Below, in pieces: positions 1 through 10,600 of a stretch of 64,000 bases of DNA. The position numbers and the translations under genes are program-made. Source of the stretch: Agrypnia vestita (Eukaryota > Arthropoda > Insecta > Trichoptera > Phryganeidae); assembly GCA_016648135.1 (NCBI GenBank), contig JADDOH010000148.1:372001-436000 (forward strand), read 5' to 3'. Under the pieces are notes generated by a model, which did no database searches, was not told the origin of the DNA, and saw only the letters and a list, made by a program, of their open reading frames with translations. Each line of letters starts with the position of its first letter. Position 1 is the stretch's first letter.

Positions 1-2624
1 TGAATTTTAAATATTCCATATAAGTTACTGTAGTGATAATCCAATTTTTTATAGACAATAAGTCAGAAATATTGAAAATAAATGCAAACTTCGATGTCGC
101 TTGTCTCCGTAGCTGTCTGTCTACGTTTCACTTTAAGCGTAAAGAATAATTTCTATTCAAAATTAAACGAGGCAGGCTTTCCGTTTACGCTACCAGCTAT
201 GAGACACCCTGTACAAAACATGCAATACTTTGTTAAAATGGTGCATGCAATGGTTTGGAAATTGCGTTTATTTATGATAACGTATTACACTCCCGGATTA
301 AGGGGCGCTGATTTAGCTCCGATCCCGAGTTATCGCCACTCCCCGACAGCGAATGTGGAAATAATTTATGTCCTCGTAAAGTCACCGCATTGTCGGATGC
401 AGACGGACGGACGGGCAATTTCACCTACCGTAATGCGAACATTGTATCGTCGGTCGGTCGTTGTTTGCGGCTTATTGCGAACGAATGCACTTGCGGCATC
501 ATGCCCGCGCCGCACCGCCACTTTGTAAGCGGGCGTGTCGATGCGGAGTGCATCTCATTTGCTCGGATCGCGCTCGCTCCGCGGCGGCGGTTGTCGGGGG
601 GCTCGAACCGGCATCCATTCGGTTCCACGATCTCCGCCGCTGCGCAGCCGCCGCGATAAATTACTTTTTGACTTTCATCTCCGCTGAACCGAGCGCGTCC
701 ACATTCGACGAATTCTTGGCAAGTCGCTCTTCAAAGGAAACGATTAAACTGTTACCTACCGCTTTGAAAGTGAATTCTCAAATTAGTATTTTTGAATGCC
801 GATTAAACCCATCGCGGCGACGCTGCCAGCGCTTCGGACACCGTCGGACACCTTCGAACGCGACTGACTGAAATTCCGCTCGCGGCTGAAAGCCAAATAG
901 CTGAACTATCATCTCTGTCGGCAAATAAAATAGACATTGAAATACTACGTCCATACATCACTCACCGGGCCCGGTGAACGTGTCTTACACGTTATAATTA
1001 GCAAATTTGGCCCGTCGGTACAACATGTGCGACATGGACGGAAATTATTGTCCAGTCATTAATATATCGTATATTCTGCTTCTGCGTTTATTTTAATTAT
1101 CGCGTAATATATATATTGCGACTTGCGACACAAGTTTTTATGAGTTAAGTTGTTTGATTACACAACATGTGTGTATCGTAACAAAAAATATTTATCGGTC
1201 CATTTGTTCTCTCAAATATGGTGTACGGTCGCGAGTATTTTATAACCGCGATTCTATTAACTAGAAAATGGTATCGCTGGCACCACGCATGTTCTCGTTG
1301 CGCCATTGCCATTGGAAATAAATTACCATTAGATTGTTTGTGATTGATTGTTCCTAACGGGTGTCAATTTAAATTGGAACACTTTTTGCGGGCGGTTTCG
1401 TTATCGACTGCCGACAAATGATTGAATGTTGATTAACGCCTTGTCGGCCGACAATCAATTTGGAATTGGCCTTTCAGTCTTGGGAAATGTAGCGATTTAT
1501 GCCCCGACTCGATTTTGCCGTTCATTTTTTAATGCTTGTCATGTTCCTCCGTATAATAATGTTGAGCGTTTTTTTCGACTACCTATATTGTATTTAATAA
1601 ATTTATCCGAATGTTAATGTTGCCTCATTATGTTAATGTTAATTAGATAATTGTTTCTGAGTTTTTTTGTTTTGAAAAATGCTGCCGATTATCGCTGTGA
1701 TTTAATTGATAATATTTTGCCTGTAGCAGATTTATTTAATAAATACGTCTCCAAACTATTAAACCTACGTTTTGAGCCACTGGCCTTTTATAATGAAAAA
1801 TACATTGTATGTATAATATACAACCGATATATTGTTTTTATTTATTATGCCTGTATATGACATCGGCTTGTAAAGTGTACATTTAATTTTATTTTTCTAT
1901 TAAATAAATTCTTTATTCCGTAGTTGTTGTCTTTGTTGTAATTCCCTTACTAATTCGCAGTATATTTTGCTTAAATCGTTATGTAAAAATAAGTATTAAG
2001 TATTTATATGATTTTTACTTTTGTTATAATTTTTTTTGTTAGCTATAATAGATATTATCTCTTCAATGACATCTCTATAAACGATGTATAAAAATATACT
2101 ATAATAACTAACATTAATAGCTTCGTCTCTGTGAGACTTCTATGATTTATATTAATTAATGATGATTACTATGTGGATAATAAAATTCAATAATTGTGTT
2201 TTCAGAACATACATATAACAATATTGTTAAAAAATATGTGTTTAAAGAAACATACATACATGTGCACACTTAAATACAGTATTCATAAATAAACCCAATA
2301 TTGACACAGGTAATAAATATTGTGCTGCAATTTTATTTACGATCGACAGTTAATTACTCGTATTATCATGTATTTGAATGCGATATGAATGAACTATTAA
2401 AAAGCGGTTTTGAAAATCGGCGGAAGCGTATAAGTTCAGTGTAGTTCTATGATGGTAATCGTAATTATAATGTTTGTATTTTCAGAGTTGGATAGTCGAA
2501 ATTTCTGGATCAGTCTTTACTGCCGCTTTTTTTTCCACCAAGGAACATAAATTTTCCACTGTTAATTAAAGTATATTTATTTTCTTCAATAACACCAACA
2601 TTACTTTGTGGCAACATTATTTAC
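1..2624. other. Non-coding AT-rich DNA with one GC-rich patch
   Basis: No supported gene is seen. The stretch is AT-rich except for a patch at about 460-900 with many CpGs and GC-rich runs around 530-660. Short open frames cross that patch on both strands and resemble no family I know. The patch could be a regulatory island or an upstream non-coding exon of the AUTS2-like gene, but nothing proves either. If that gene starts upstream of the window, this is intron. Confidence 0.4.
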
Positions 2625-2684
2625 ATTCAATAAATATTGGTTTTATACATAAAACACTATGTATAAAACCAATATTTATTGAAT
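2625..2684. repeat. Perfect 27-bp inverted repeat (hairpin)
   Basis: Bases 2625-2651 are the exact reverse complement of 2658-2684, with a 6-base loop (aaacac). The right arm runs into the HHR-bearing repeat at 2680-3140. Its sequence (TGTATAAAACCAATATTTATTGAAT) recurs in weaker form at about 16475-16505 and 59723-59750. The hairpin is therefore probably the outer end of that repeat family in an inverted duplication. Confidence 0.85.
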
Positions 2685-2692
2685 TATCAACA

Positions 2693-2725
2693 TCTTTCGG
2701 GATATTCGGGATATATATTCATCAG
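2693..2725 (-). ncRNA. Degenerate hammerhead-like motif
   Basis: On the minus strand CTGATGA (2719-2725) is followed by a 20-base segment and GAAAG in place of GAAAC. The helix II segment no longer pairs well. The downstream TTGATAATTC matches the other family members. It is probably inactive. Confidence 0.4.
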
Positions 2726-3095
2726 AATACAACTTATTTTAAAAATTAAAATTAGAGATATAGAAATATATGGGAGCTGAATAACTAACTAAGAACTAAT
2801 GAGAAAACAGATTTAAAAGTACTTTTAAAAGGTAAAGTACTTGTAAAAGGACCTGATTATTTATAATATTAAATGTTTCACTTTTTAAAATGTTTTATTT
2901 ATCCTACTTTAATCTTCTATCATTTGAATGTAAAATTTGTACCCTTGTATCAAAAAGAATTATTTGTTACCAAAAGCTGATTAGAAAGTTCAGAATAGTT
3001 ATTAATTGCTATTTTGAAATCTTAAGTGCTTCTTAATATAATTAACATCAAAATATTAAAGCTTTTACAAATTATTTTATAAACCCTCGATTTTC

Positions 3096-3123
3096 CTGAT
3101 GATTGGACCATTAGACCCGAAAG
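3096..3123 (+). ncRNA. Degenerate hammerhead-like motif
   Basis: CTGATGA at 3096-3102 is followed by a 16-base segment with poor pairing and then GAAAG at 3119-3123. The downstream TTGATAATTCAAT is the helix I side seen in sister copies. The GAAAC box and helix II have both decayed, so it is probably inactive. Confidence 0.4.
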
Positions 3124-3160
3124 AAGTTGATAATTCAATATAATAGTGGTCTTGTACTAA

Positions 3161-3959
3161 ATGTTTTCTTCTTATTAGTAAATTTATTTGTTAATGAAAA
3201 TATTTTATTGTGTAGTTGCATTTTTAGAACATATCATAGTTCCATGATATTTCAAACAAATTGAATTTATCAATTGGAAAGATATACAAAAAACTCTGTA
3301 TATTGAACAAATATTTTGTTATCACTCTGATACAAAGCCATGACTATCCGAGGAACAGCGATATCAATTTCGCCACTGTAGCCTACTATGATCGCGAAAA
3401 ATTTGAGAATTAAAAAGTCGGTTATTTAATTAATTTAAGTGACTGCGCCACAAAACTAGAAGACACAAAATAGCTGCACTCGAGTTTCGTTTAATCATTT
3501 TTAAATCTGCAGTCGGTTATCAGTCGCAATTACGATCTCCGCGATGACACAAATGATTCAGCAGGCAGCGAGCAGCGAGCAGCGAGTGAATCATTAGCCG
3601 GAGTGTCGCGGCCCGACCGCGGCAAAGTGGCTCCGGCTTGGTCCGAGCGAGCCGCAGGGGAAGAATAATTAGTCGGGCGGTAATCGCTTTGCCCCCTGAC
3701 CCGGGCCCCGGGGCGCCTCCTCCCACCCCTATTCGAGCGCAGCGCACGCCGTGGAATCACCAAATGCAACCATCTTATCCCTAAATGAACGGCCATTTTC
3801 GGCCAGTCCTTTTTACTCAATTTTGTTTTTATAATTATTTTGTAAAATATTGATTTAGTGGGTACACACCTACTTTCTAAATTAATGTTTATCTTTTATG
3901 TTAAAAAAATAAAGGTCACTTTTAAATAAAAAAATTATCAACATAAATAATAGAATAAA
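3161..3959. other. Non-coding, with a GC-rich patch at 3530-3800
   Basis: The patch contains a short direct repeat of GCGAGCA (about 3567-3590) and CpG-rich runs, and ends in a GGCCATTTTC motif (3791-3800) that resembles a YY1/Pho site. No exon can be supported. It is a candidate intronic regulatory element or CpG-rich promoter, on composition only. Confidence 0.35.
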
Positions 3960-4265
3960 GTATAACAATAACTACATGTTCGGAATTTTCTTATCATCTT
4001 TCGGAAATATCGCATTTTTTATATTAACAAGGGTTTAGGAATTTTCCATACAAATAACAAAAGATTATATTTAGATAAATTACAAAATTTTGAATTTAGA
4101 AAAAGGATTAATAGTAGATTAATCACTATAAAAAACAAAACATTTTTGCAAATACATAGTTACCGTTTAAACTTATTTTCACGATAGTTCCTTTTTTTGA
4201 TTATGCCTATAATTCCAATTTTAATTTTAGTATACATTGCTTCCTGTTGATCATTTAGTACATAA
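3960..4265 (-). mobile_element. Fragment of the HHR-bearing repeat family, reverse orientation
   Basis: The segment shares the interior of the element at 2680-3140 and 16450-17000 on the opposite strand, including the ATATTAACAAGGGTTTAG region and the TACATTGCTTCCTGTTGA end. The CCTGTTGA at about 4241-4248 is the remnant of the CTGATGA box. No complete ribozyme core is left. Confidence 0.45.
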
Positions 4266-4269
4266 TGGT

Positions 4270-5434
4270 TTTAAATAAAGTGGTTTCTATTTATTATTAA
4301 TAAAATATTTTTACCTGCTTCATCGTGGTAATATTATAAAGTAGGATATTTAATAAATATTTTTTATATTTATACATCCTTTATTATTCTCCTACACCCT
4401 TTCTTATTTCTCTTTAGTTTATGTATTAATATAACTCAATACTTTACACATGTGTATGTATAAGGCACACTTTATTTTCTGTACACGTACGAAAACTTTT
4501 CAAGTAGATCTGGTTAACTGGTTGGAATTTAACTTAAATTATAATACTGGCACCGTTAGTTTCCCTAAAGAAGTAAAATTAAAATAACTTACCACAATCA
4601 TCTCAGTGATTACACAGTTTGAAAAAAATAAAATAAAGATGGAATGTTTAAATGTGTGAAATATAATCATGTATGATGTATGAAAATAAAAACTGTAATT
4701 AATGTCTTAATAAAAATTGTACTATAATTTACCTGGCAATGTAAGACTTGTGTCTGCGAAAATACTTTGGACGACATGCGTTGCTGTCTTCAAAACACAA
4801 TATAACAAAATTAATGTACAAATGCCTACTATAAGATAGTATATATTTTAAATACGGTTTGTATCAAACCCTTTACTTATTTTTTTTTTAATGTTACAAA
4901 CAATTCGCATTGGATATTTTATTTTCCGGGCTCATACTGCGACGAAATGCCTAAAGTTTTGCGGTTTGGCTAGATTAACAGCGCGTTGCACAATTGTTAT
5001 TTCGACATGAATAATTCAGCAGTGTCAGCGTGAATTTATAATGCCCAAGCACGCCGTGTAACCGATCTCTGCGATCATATCTTCAATCCCACAAATCATT
5101 ATGCATGTGTGTCAATATCTATTTACTAGCCAGAAGGCGTTCGTACTTTCACAGATTGGAATCGTCCGTGTTGACAAGCTGTTTATAAAACGATTTTTAA
5201 ATATAATCTCTGTCTGAACAGGTGGAAAAGAGATTTGTTGGTTGCACAATTATAATTGTGTAGTCAATAATTTATCCAAATATTAATTAAACAATCTTTT
5301 GATTTAAAATAGAAATATTAATAACCAGGATAAGGATGATATTTAAAAAAAATCGGGGTTAATAAATTAATTTGTAATGATTGCTATCACTATTATATAG
5401 ATAAAACTTGTAGAAATTTAGGTATTAGAATTAA
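4270..5434. other. AT-rich non-coding DNA
   Basis: I see no gene, RNA or clear repeat here. The somewhat GC-richer part at about 4920-5200 looks unique. Confidence 0.4.
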
Positions 5435-5800
5435 GGAGCGCTTAAGATCTTTAAAACGGCAATAACTATTCTGAATTTATAATTATCTTTTGGAAACAAA
5501 CAATTCTTTAGATACATATTAACAAAGGCTTAGAATTGACACATAAAAATAACACAAGATTGCAGTTAAAATTAGATATTTTAGAAATTATAAAAAGTGT
5601 TAATGCAAATTAAATATTTAAATAACCAAATCCTTTTCGCAAATAGTAAGTTAGGTACCTTTTATATTTGTTTTCTCATTAGTTCAAAATTAGTTATTCA
5701 ACTCCCATATATGTATTTATTTTTTGTTTTTATTAATTTCTATACCTACTTCCAATTTTAATTTTTAGTCCACGTTGTATCCTGTTGAAGGAAACATTCT
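5435..5800 (-). mobile_element. Fragment of the HHR-bearing repeat family, reverse orientation
   Basis: This is the interior of the repeat in reverse, from TTTTGGAAACAAACAATTC (about 5489) to TTGTATCCTGTTGAAGGAAAC (about 5776-5796). In the last string the CTGATGA box (as CTGTTGA) is joined almost directly to GAAAC, so helix II has been deleted. A second, different hammerhead-like motif lies immediately downstream at 5850-5884. Confidence 0.5.
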
Positions 5801-5849
5801 GAGTGTATTTGTCTGGATATTCTGCCATGTGTATATGACCTTTCTGGCC

Positions 5850-5884
5850 GACGTTTCGGATCCCATTTCAGGTTCCATCAACAG
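5850..5884 (-). ncRNA. Hammerhead-like motif, family A, one core change
   Basis: Read on the minus strand: CTGTTGA (5878-5884), one extra base, a partly paired helix II (5858-5876), then GAAACGTC (5850-5857). GCC before the first box pairs with GGC after GTC, giving a 3-bp helix I. ACGT is self-complementary, as expected if helix III forms between two molecules. The A6 position of CTGANGA is T here, which should impair cleavage. The sequence and flanks match the paired motifs at 15043-15138. Confidence 0.55.
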
Positions 5885-5984
5885 GGCTGATGTGATCACA
5901 TCAGCCTTTTTCAGATTTTTTCTCCGTTAACGGAGAACTGTCATTGATGTAATTTCTATTAATTCTTGTGTGAGTGAGTAAAAA

Positions 5985-6265
5985 ACTAACCCATAAAAAT
6001 CAGGTTTCGTGCCTACTGCACGCGTCGGGGTCATTACTCATTTGTATTGATTCCAATTTGAAAAAACCATTAAAATTTCTAAAAATCCAAAATTATACTA
6101 TAATTATTAAATTTTTTAAACGAAAATTTGTTAGATCATTTTTCATCGTCGCCACGAGTCTGCCTGCAAAGTTTCAGCTCGATTGGATCACGGGAAAAGG
6201 ATTAAAAATCGATTTAAAGTTTTTCCGGCAGACAACAAACCGCAGACGCTACGAGTTAAAATAAG
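5985..6265 (+). repeat. Dispersed repeat with CAGCTCGATTGGATCACGGG core, copy 1
   Basis: The core at about 6174-6193 and the flanking AACCCATAAAAATCAGGTTTCG recur at 45540-46400. The repeat contains an open frame (5974-6264), but the protein resembles nothing known and the other copies do not conserve it. I treat it as non-coding mobile DNA of unknown class. Confidence 0.55.
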
Positions 6266-6799
6266 GGGAGTAAATATTATGTGTTTTTTTTTTTATGTAC
6301 GCCAAAGAAGTATAGCTACATTCTAACGCGCGTACGATAAGTGCACGCGCCTAGTTTTTTTTCCATAAATCATCTGTTCAAATGAACCGTGTTAAATTTT
6401 TTTGTTGTACTTTATTTATTTTCCATTCTGCCGGTCTTGACTGGTTCCTTTTACGTTCGACACTGTCCGTACCGGGAACTAGTTGGTATTCCGCGGAGTC
6501 CTGGGCGGCAATTCGGACCTCGGCCTCGGGTCGCGGGCTGTTTGCTAATTAGCCGCCCATCCATTGTGTCGGCCCCGTCACCCGCCCGCGGATTCCGAGT
6601 ACGGAGCGACGCCTCTCGTGTCCCGATTACCGATTCGTCGATTGTTCGCCCGTTTTCGTTGGCCGTCTTTATCCAGTTCCCTCCGAATACATCGCACCCC
6701 GGCTGCCAGAATGGCCCGAGTGAAAATAAAACTTTATCGAGTTAAACTTTTATTCAACTCAGTGAGTCACTTTTTGGGCTCGATGAGCTCTTGATTCCC
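6266..6799. other. Non-coding, GC-richer patch at 6420-6740
   Basis: This patch is clearly GC-richer than its surroundings, with open frames on the plus strand that are unlike any known protein. No splice-bounded exon of the AUTS2-like gene is recognisable. It is a candidate regulatory or conserved non-coding element. Confidence 0.3.
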
Positions 6800-6849
6800 T
6801 TTCTCTATCTATACCTACCGATAAAACTCAATGTCTGTCTGTTCTCTAT

Positions 6850-7180
6850 ACAAATCTACACCGTTTATCCGATTCGACTCAAATTTTGCATTTATGCTTT
6901 AGAACCCGGCGGGTAACATAGGAGACATTTCCCCCCTCCCCTTTTACCCCTAACCCACCTTGATATATTTTCAATGCAGATCGTTCGACCGATCGGACTC
7001 AAATTTTGAAAACGTATTCTTTAGGACCCGGCGGGTTATATAGACGACATTTTCCCCCTTCCCTCTAACCCATCCCCCCCCCCCAGATATATTTTCTGTA
7101 CAAATCTTGGACCAATCAAACGATTGGACCCAAATTTCGTATACATATTTTCGACATATCAATCGTGCATGATCACACTA
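6850..7180. repeat. Tandem repeat, about 120-bp unit, three units
   Basis: Units start near 6858, 6980 and 7105. Each has a CGATYSGACTCAAATTTTG-like core, then TAGRACCCGGCGGGT, a C-rich run (CCCCCCTCCC type) and GATATATTTTC. A longer array of the same unit lies at 42950-43690. The G-poor C-rich run at 7075-7084 is a likely slippage site. Confidence 0.75.
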
Positions 7181-7369
7181 TATTAATACACCAAATATAT
7201 ATATATGAATGTTGTTAGAGCAGGACGAAGACACTTGTAATTGGGATAGCTGGTTGAGTTTGAGATAAGTAGTGCATTGTACGCATTTTGTGTCTGTTAA
7301 AAATAAAATAAAGAGGACCACTGCTGCTGTTTGATGATGTGGAACAAGTAAGTGAGTAGAGGATGATAA

Positions 7370-7590
7370 AGAAAATATATGAAGCGAGTGTTGGAGGCAG
7401 CGTGAACAGAAGGCGTCCGCGAAACACCATCAGATAGACTAAATATTGGGGTACGCTCCAGTGTATAATTTGAAAACCAAGAGTGTGCATGAGAAGACGT
7501 ATGAATGCGGTTGAAGAAAATGTGGTGTCCCAGGATAGAAGAGTATGCCGTTCTATCCTCTCTGCTTACCCCTGCGGAGGAAGAGAGTGA
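7370..7590 (+). mobile_element. LINE 3' tail fragment with decayed C-terminal coding end
   Basis: Broken plus-strand frames read EASVGGSVNRRRPRN and later RVCMRRRMNAVEE and SAYPCGGRE. These match in order the better preserved copy at 33140-33400. Endings of this kind (GRPRKT, RRACMKR, CKDR, SAYP) are common at the C-terminus of reverse-transcriptase ORFs of arthropod LINEs. Stops and frameshifts make this copy dead, and only the 3' end is present, as expected for 5'-truncated LINEs. Confidence 0.6.
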
Positions 7591-7600
7591 TCGGTAGTTA

Positions 7601-10600
7601 ATAAATATAAAAAAAAAAAAATAATAATTCACTGTGACATACAATTTTGATTACCGTGTACGAGAAATATGGTAATATTTTATGTGTATTAATTAATGTA
7701 TTATTAAATTTTGTTTAACCACTTGGGCTTATATATTTATCCATCCGATTTGAAATTAATCGTGTATTTATTTGATTTAAATTAATAACCACAAAGTATT
7801 TTACATAAATATTAAAATAGTGTATTAATTAATTATGTAATATATTAATTTTCACGGTTTGCATAACGTATGCAATCCATCAGTACCTGGTGGCTTATAC
7901 AATTATCATTCCCTAAATCTGTTTAATTCATTTTTCTTACATTCGCCTTAATTATTTACTATATAAAATTATATATTTTCCTGGTCAAATGTTCTCCTAT
8001 TTGTTGTGTTTTCTGCGGTATTGTTATTTTTATAAGAATATTACTTTCTTAGTCTAATTCAAGTTACGTATCTGATCTTTTGTTTCTATCCAATATTTCA
8101 TTTATTATCTTGATAATGTCATATTAAGTCTCAAATAACACGATAAGAATCGCAGTAAAATAAATGTTAAATAGCTTCCCTCGACAACACCGCCGCGCCG
8201 AACCCGCGCTGTAAGGTTTCATTATTTCATGTTTAATTCATCGAGCGTTCTCCGCAGCTCTCATGCACCATGGCTGCGTGTTAACTAATTTCAATTTGTT
8301 CAATCCTACAAAACATACCTGCCCTTTCGATAATCATCTGTGTACATACGTATCACGTGAAAACATCTCGTTTTTGTGTGTACAAAAGTGTTTAAAATAT
8401 TTTAAACCTTTATTATTTTCTATGTATAATAGCAGAATAATTGAATTAGCTTTCATTATTGTTTCTCGTCGAAATGATTCAAGAAAAAATGTTGTTTTCT
8501 TAATTAATATGGTTGTAATTTACTCCACCATCAATCAATCTCGTAAAATGATAATTCCATGTAGAATGAATGCCAATATTTCCCTGCAGCAATTCATTCA
8601 GTGTATAATTTGGATCTTGATAAGGATTCCATAAAATGCCGACTACCATCCCGATTTAAAAGCGCATAATTTACAATGGACGGGATATTTAATATTCATG
8701 ACGGACCGTCCGTTTTTCCTTTCTCCATTCCATCCCGCCCAGCTGACAATAAATTCTCAATATCTCTTCTGAATATCTCTTAATAAATTACGAATTTAAT
8801 TTAATACGTCTTATTCGCTCTCTTAAAGTATAACAACATGGCATTTATTAGTAAATTGAATTAATTTCCGAATTAATTAATTGCCCACTGGCGCGGCATT
8901 ACGCTTTCACAAATACCGTACGCATTCTCACCGCTAGATATGTTCTATGTGCGCGAATATTCTGCCTAATAAATAAATATAGTGTTTTCCTTCCGTGCAT
9001 TTCATACCGGAATTCGTAATCACTTGGGAGAAAGTTTTCTGTTTATCCCGTTCGGCGGAGTTGTCCCATAAATAATATCCCTCGGAGAGGGGCCCGGGTC
9101 GCCCGAACTCCCCGCTCATTGATATTCAACGAATATGATAATGACTACAAGATAAAACGTCCCAGAGATTTATTTGAAATTCTCAGCGCCTATGTCTCAC
9201 GCTCGCATTTTTTCTACGCTCCATTATGCCGACAGGGAGGAGAGATACTATCTCTTTTAAATAATATTTTCGTAATACGAACGGCCATTTCATTTTTTTC
9301 CGTTGCCTGCGAAACGTTAGCTGCTTCTAGATGTGTATCTGGCTCTATGAATGCGCATAATTTACATTATTACTTTGTTGACTATTTCGAATTAATCTGA
9401 CGCGATGGATTTATGACTTATGGTTAATTCTCTTAAAGTTATTTGTTACTCTATTTTGTTTTCCGTCTCTCACATTTAATTTACTGCAAAAATATTCATT
9501 CATTTTTTACATATATTACGATTTTTTTTAAGATTAGCTCGTGCCGTGTACCTTGCTTATAAAAAAAGTTCTAATACATTTATTTACTCTATTTTAAAAA
9601 TGTATTGCATCACCAGCAAATTTTGTTAATGTTTACATTTATCATTGATTTTTAATGAAAATTATTTTTACCCATATGGGAAACAATAAACTTTCCGTAT
9701 AAACAAGTATGATACTTTTCTTGTAACTGTATATTTTGTAATTTCACAAGTTATTTTATAAAAATGTATGAAATTAACAATTTATTGCAAATTGAAATTA
9801 CAAATTACTTTTTAAAATAACATATTTTATTACATATTTCCTGTACATCCAAAACAACGCTTTTCTTTTCAATTGTTCCCAAAAAATAGTTCATTGCACC
9901 TTTATAAAGTGTAGTCTACAAATTCCTCTTCTAGAAATACACCCCCACTCATTTGTAAACTTGACTATTGATGGTAAACGCTGTTGTAGAAAATCTTCAC
10001 CTATACATCGTCGAACAAAAGTTTTGCTACGTTTATATCTAAGTTTGAATTTTGAATGGTCTGAAATGACCTAAGAATTACTTTTCAACATACTTTGTAG
10101 TTTTTCATTTTTTGGTCTTGGAGCGTATTTTCCCGCTTTTGTAATTTCATGTTTTTTGTACGAGAAAATAAAATAAGAGTTAATGACGGCAAAATATGCG
10201 GTAAGTTTACTACGTATTGCTTGACAATTATTATGAGAATTTCCTATTTATGTAATTTACCGCTTTTCAATTAAAGTAACGTAATAAACCTGCCTACCTC
10301 ATTATTTGTTGTGTACGCAAAATGCTAGTTAAATATTATGTTAACTCCCCCATTTATAAAATGTAGCATTATGGCTGGTCAACCAGCTATATAATTAGTC
10401 GTTTGATTTTGAATAGCAAAAAACTGTTCAACAGCCGAGACTGAATGGTTGAAATATCTGACGGATTTATTAATACATTGCGATCTCGTTTCATTTTTAA
10501 TTAACATTTAACGTTGTTATTGGCAAAAAATAACATAATTCGGCTCGTTACAAACCAGTTTGTCAGTTCGCTGTTATCCGTCGATCTGTAGCGAGGCTGC

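Larger units (their letters stand above)
2680..3140 (+). mobile_element. Non-autonomous repeat with hammerhead-like motifs at both ends, copy 1
   Basis: The ends are inverted repeats: 2681-2704 and 3116-3139 match as reverse complements with one mismatch in 24. Each end carries a hammerhead-like core, on the minus strand at 2693-2725 and on the plus strand at 3096-3123. The roughly 400-base interior is AT-rich and has no protein. It recurs at 16450-17000 and 59705-60095, and on the opposite strand at 3960-4265 and 5435-5800. Inverted terminal repeats with ribozyme motifs recall the flanking repeats of Penelope-like retroelements. Assignment to that class is inference, since no reverse transcriptase is present. 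Confidence 0.6.

Noticed and set aside
590..660. Possible tRNA (GGGCTCGAACCGG resembles a B-box complement)
   Set aside because: No matching T stem, anticodon arm or acceptor stem can be folded on either strand.
6389..6745. 118-codon frame in the GC-richer patch
   Set aside because: No recognisable protein, no splice context, and overlapping frames of similar length in the same patch.
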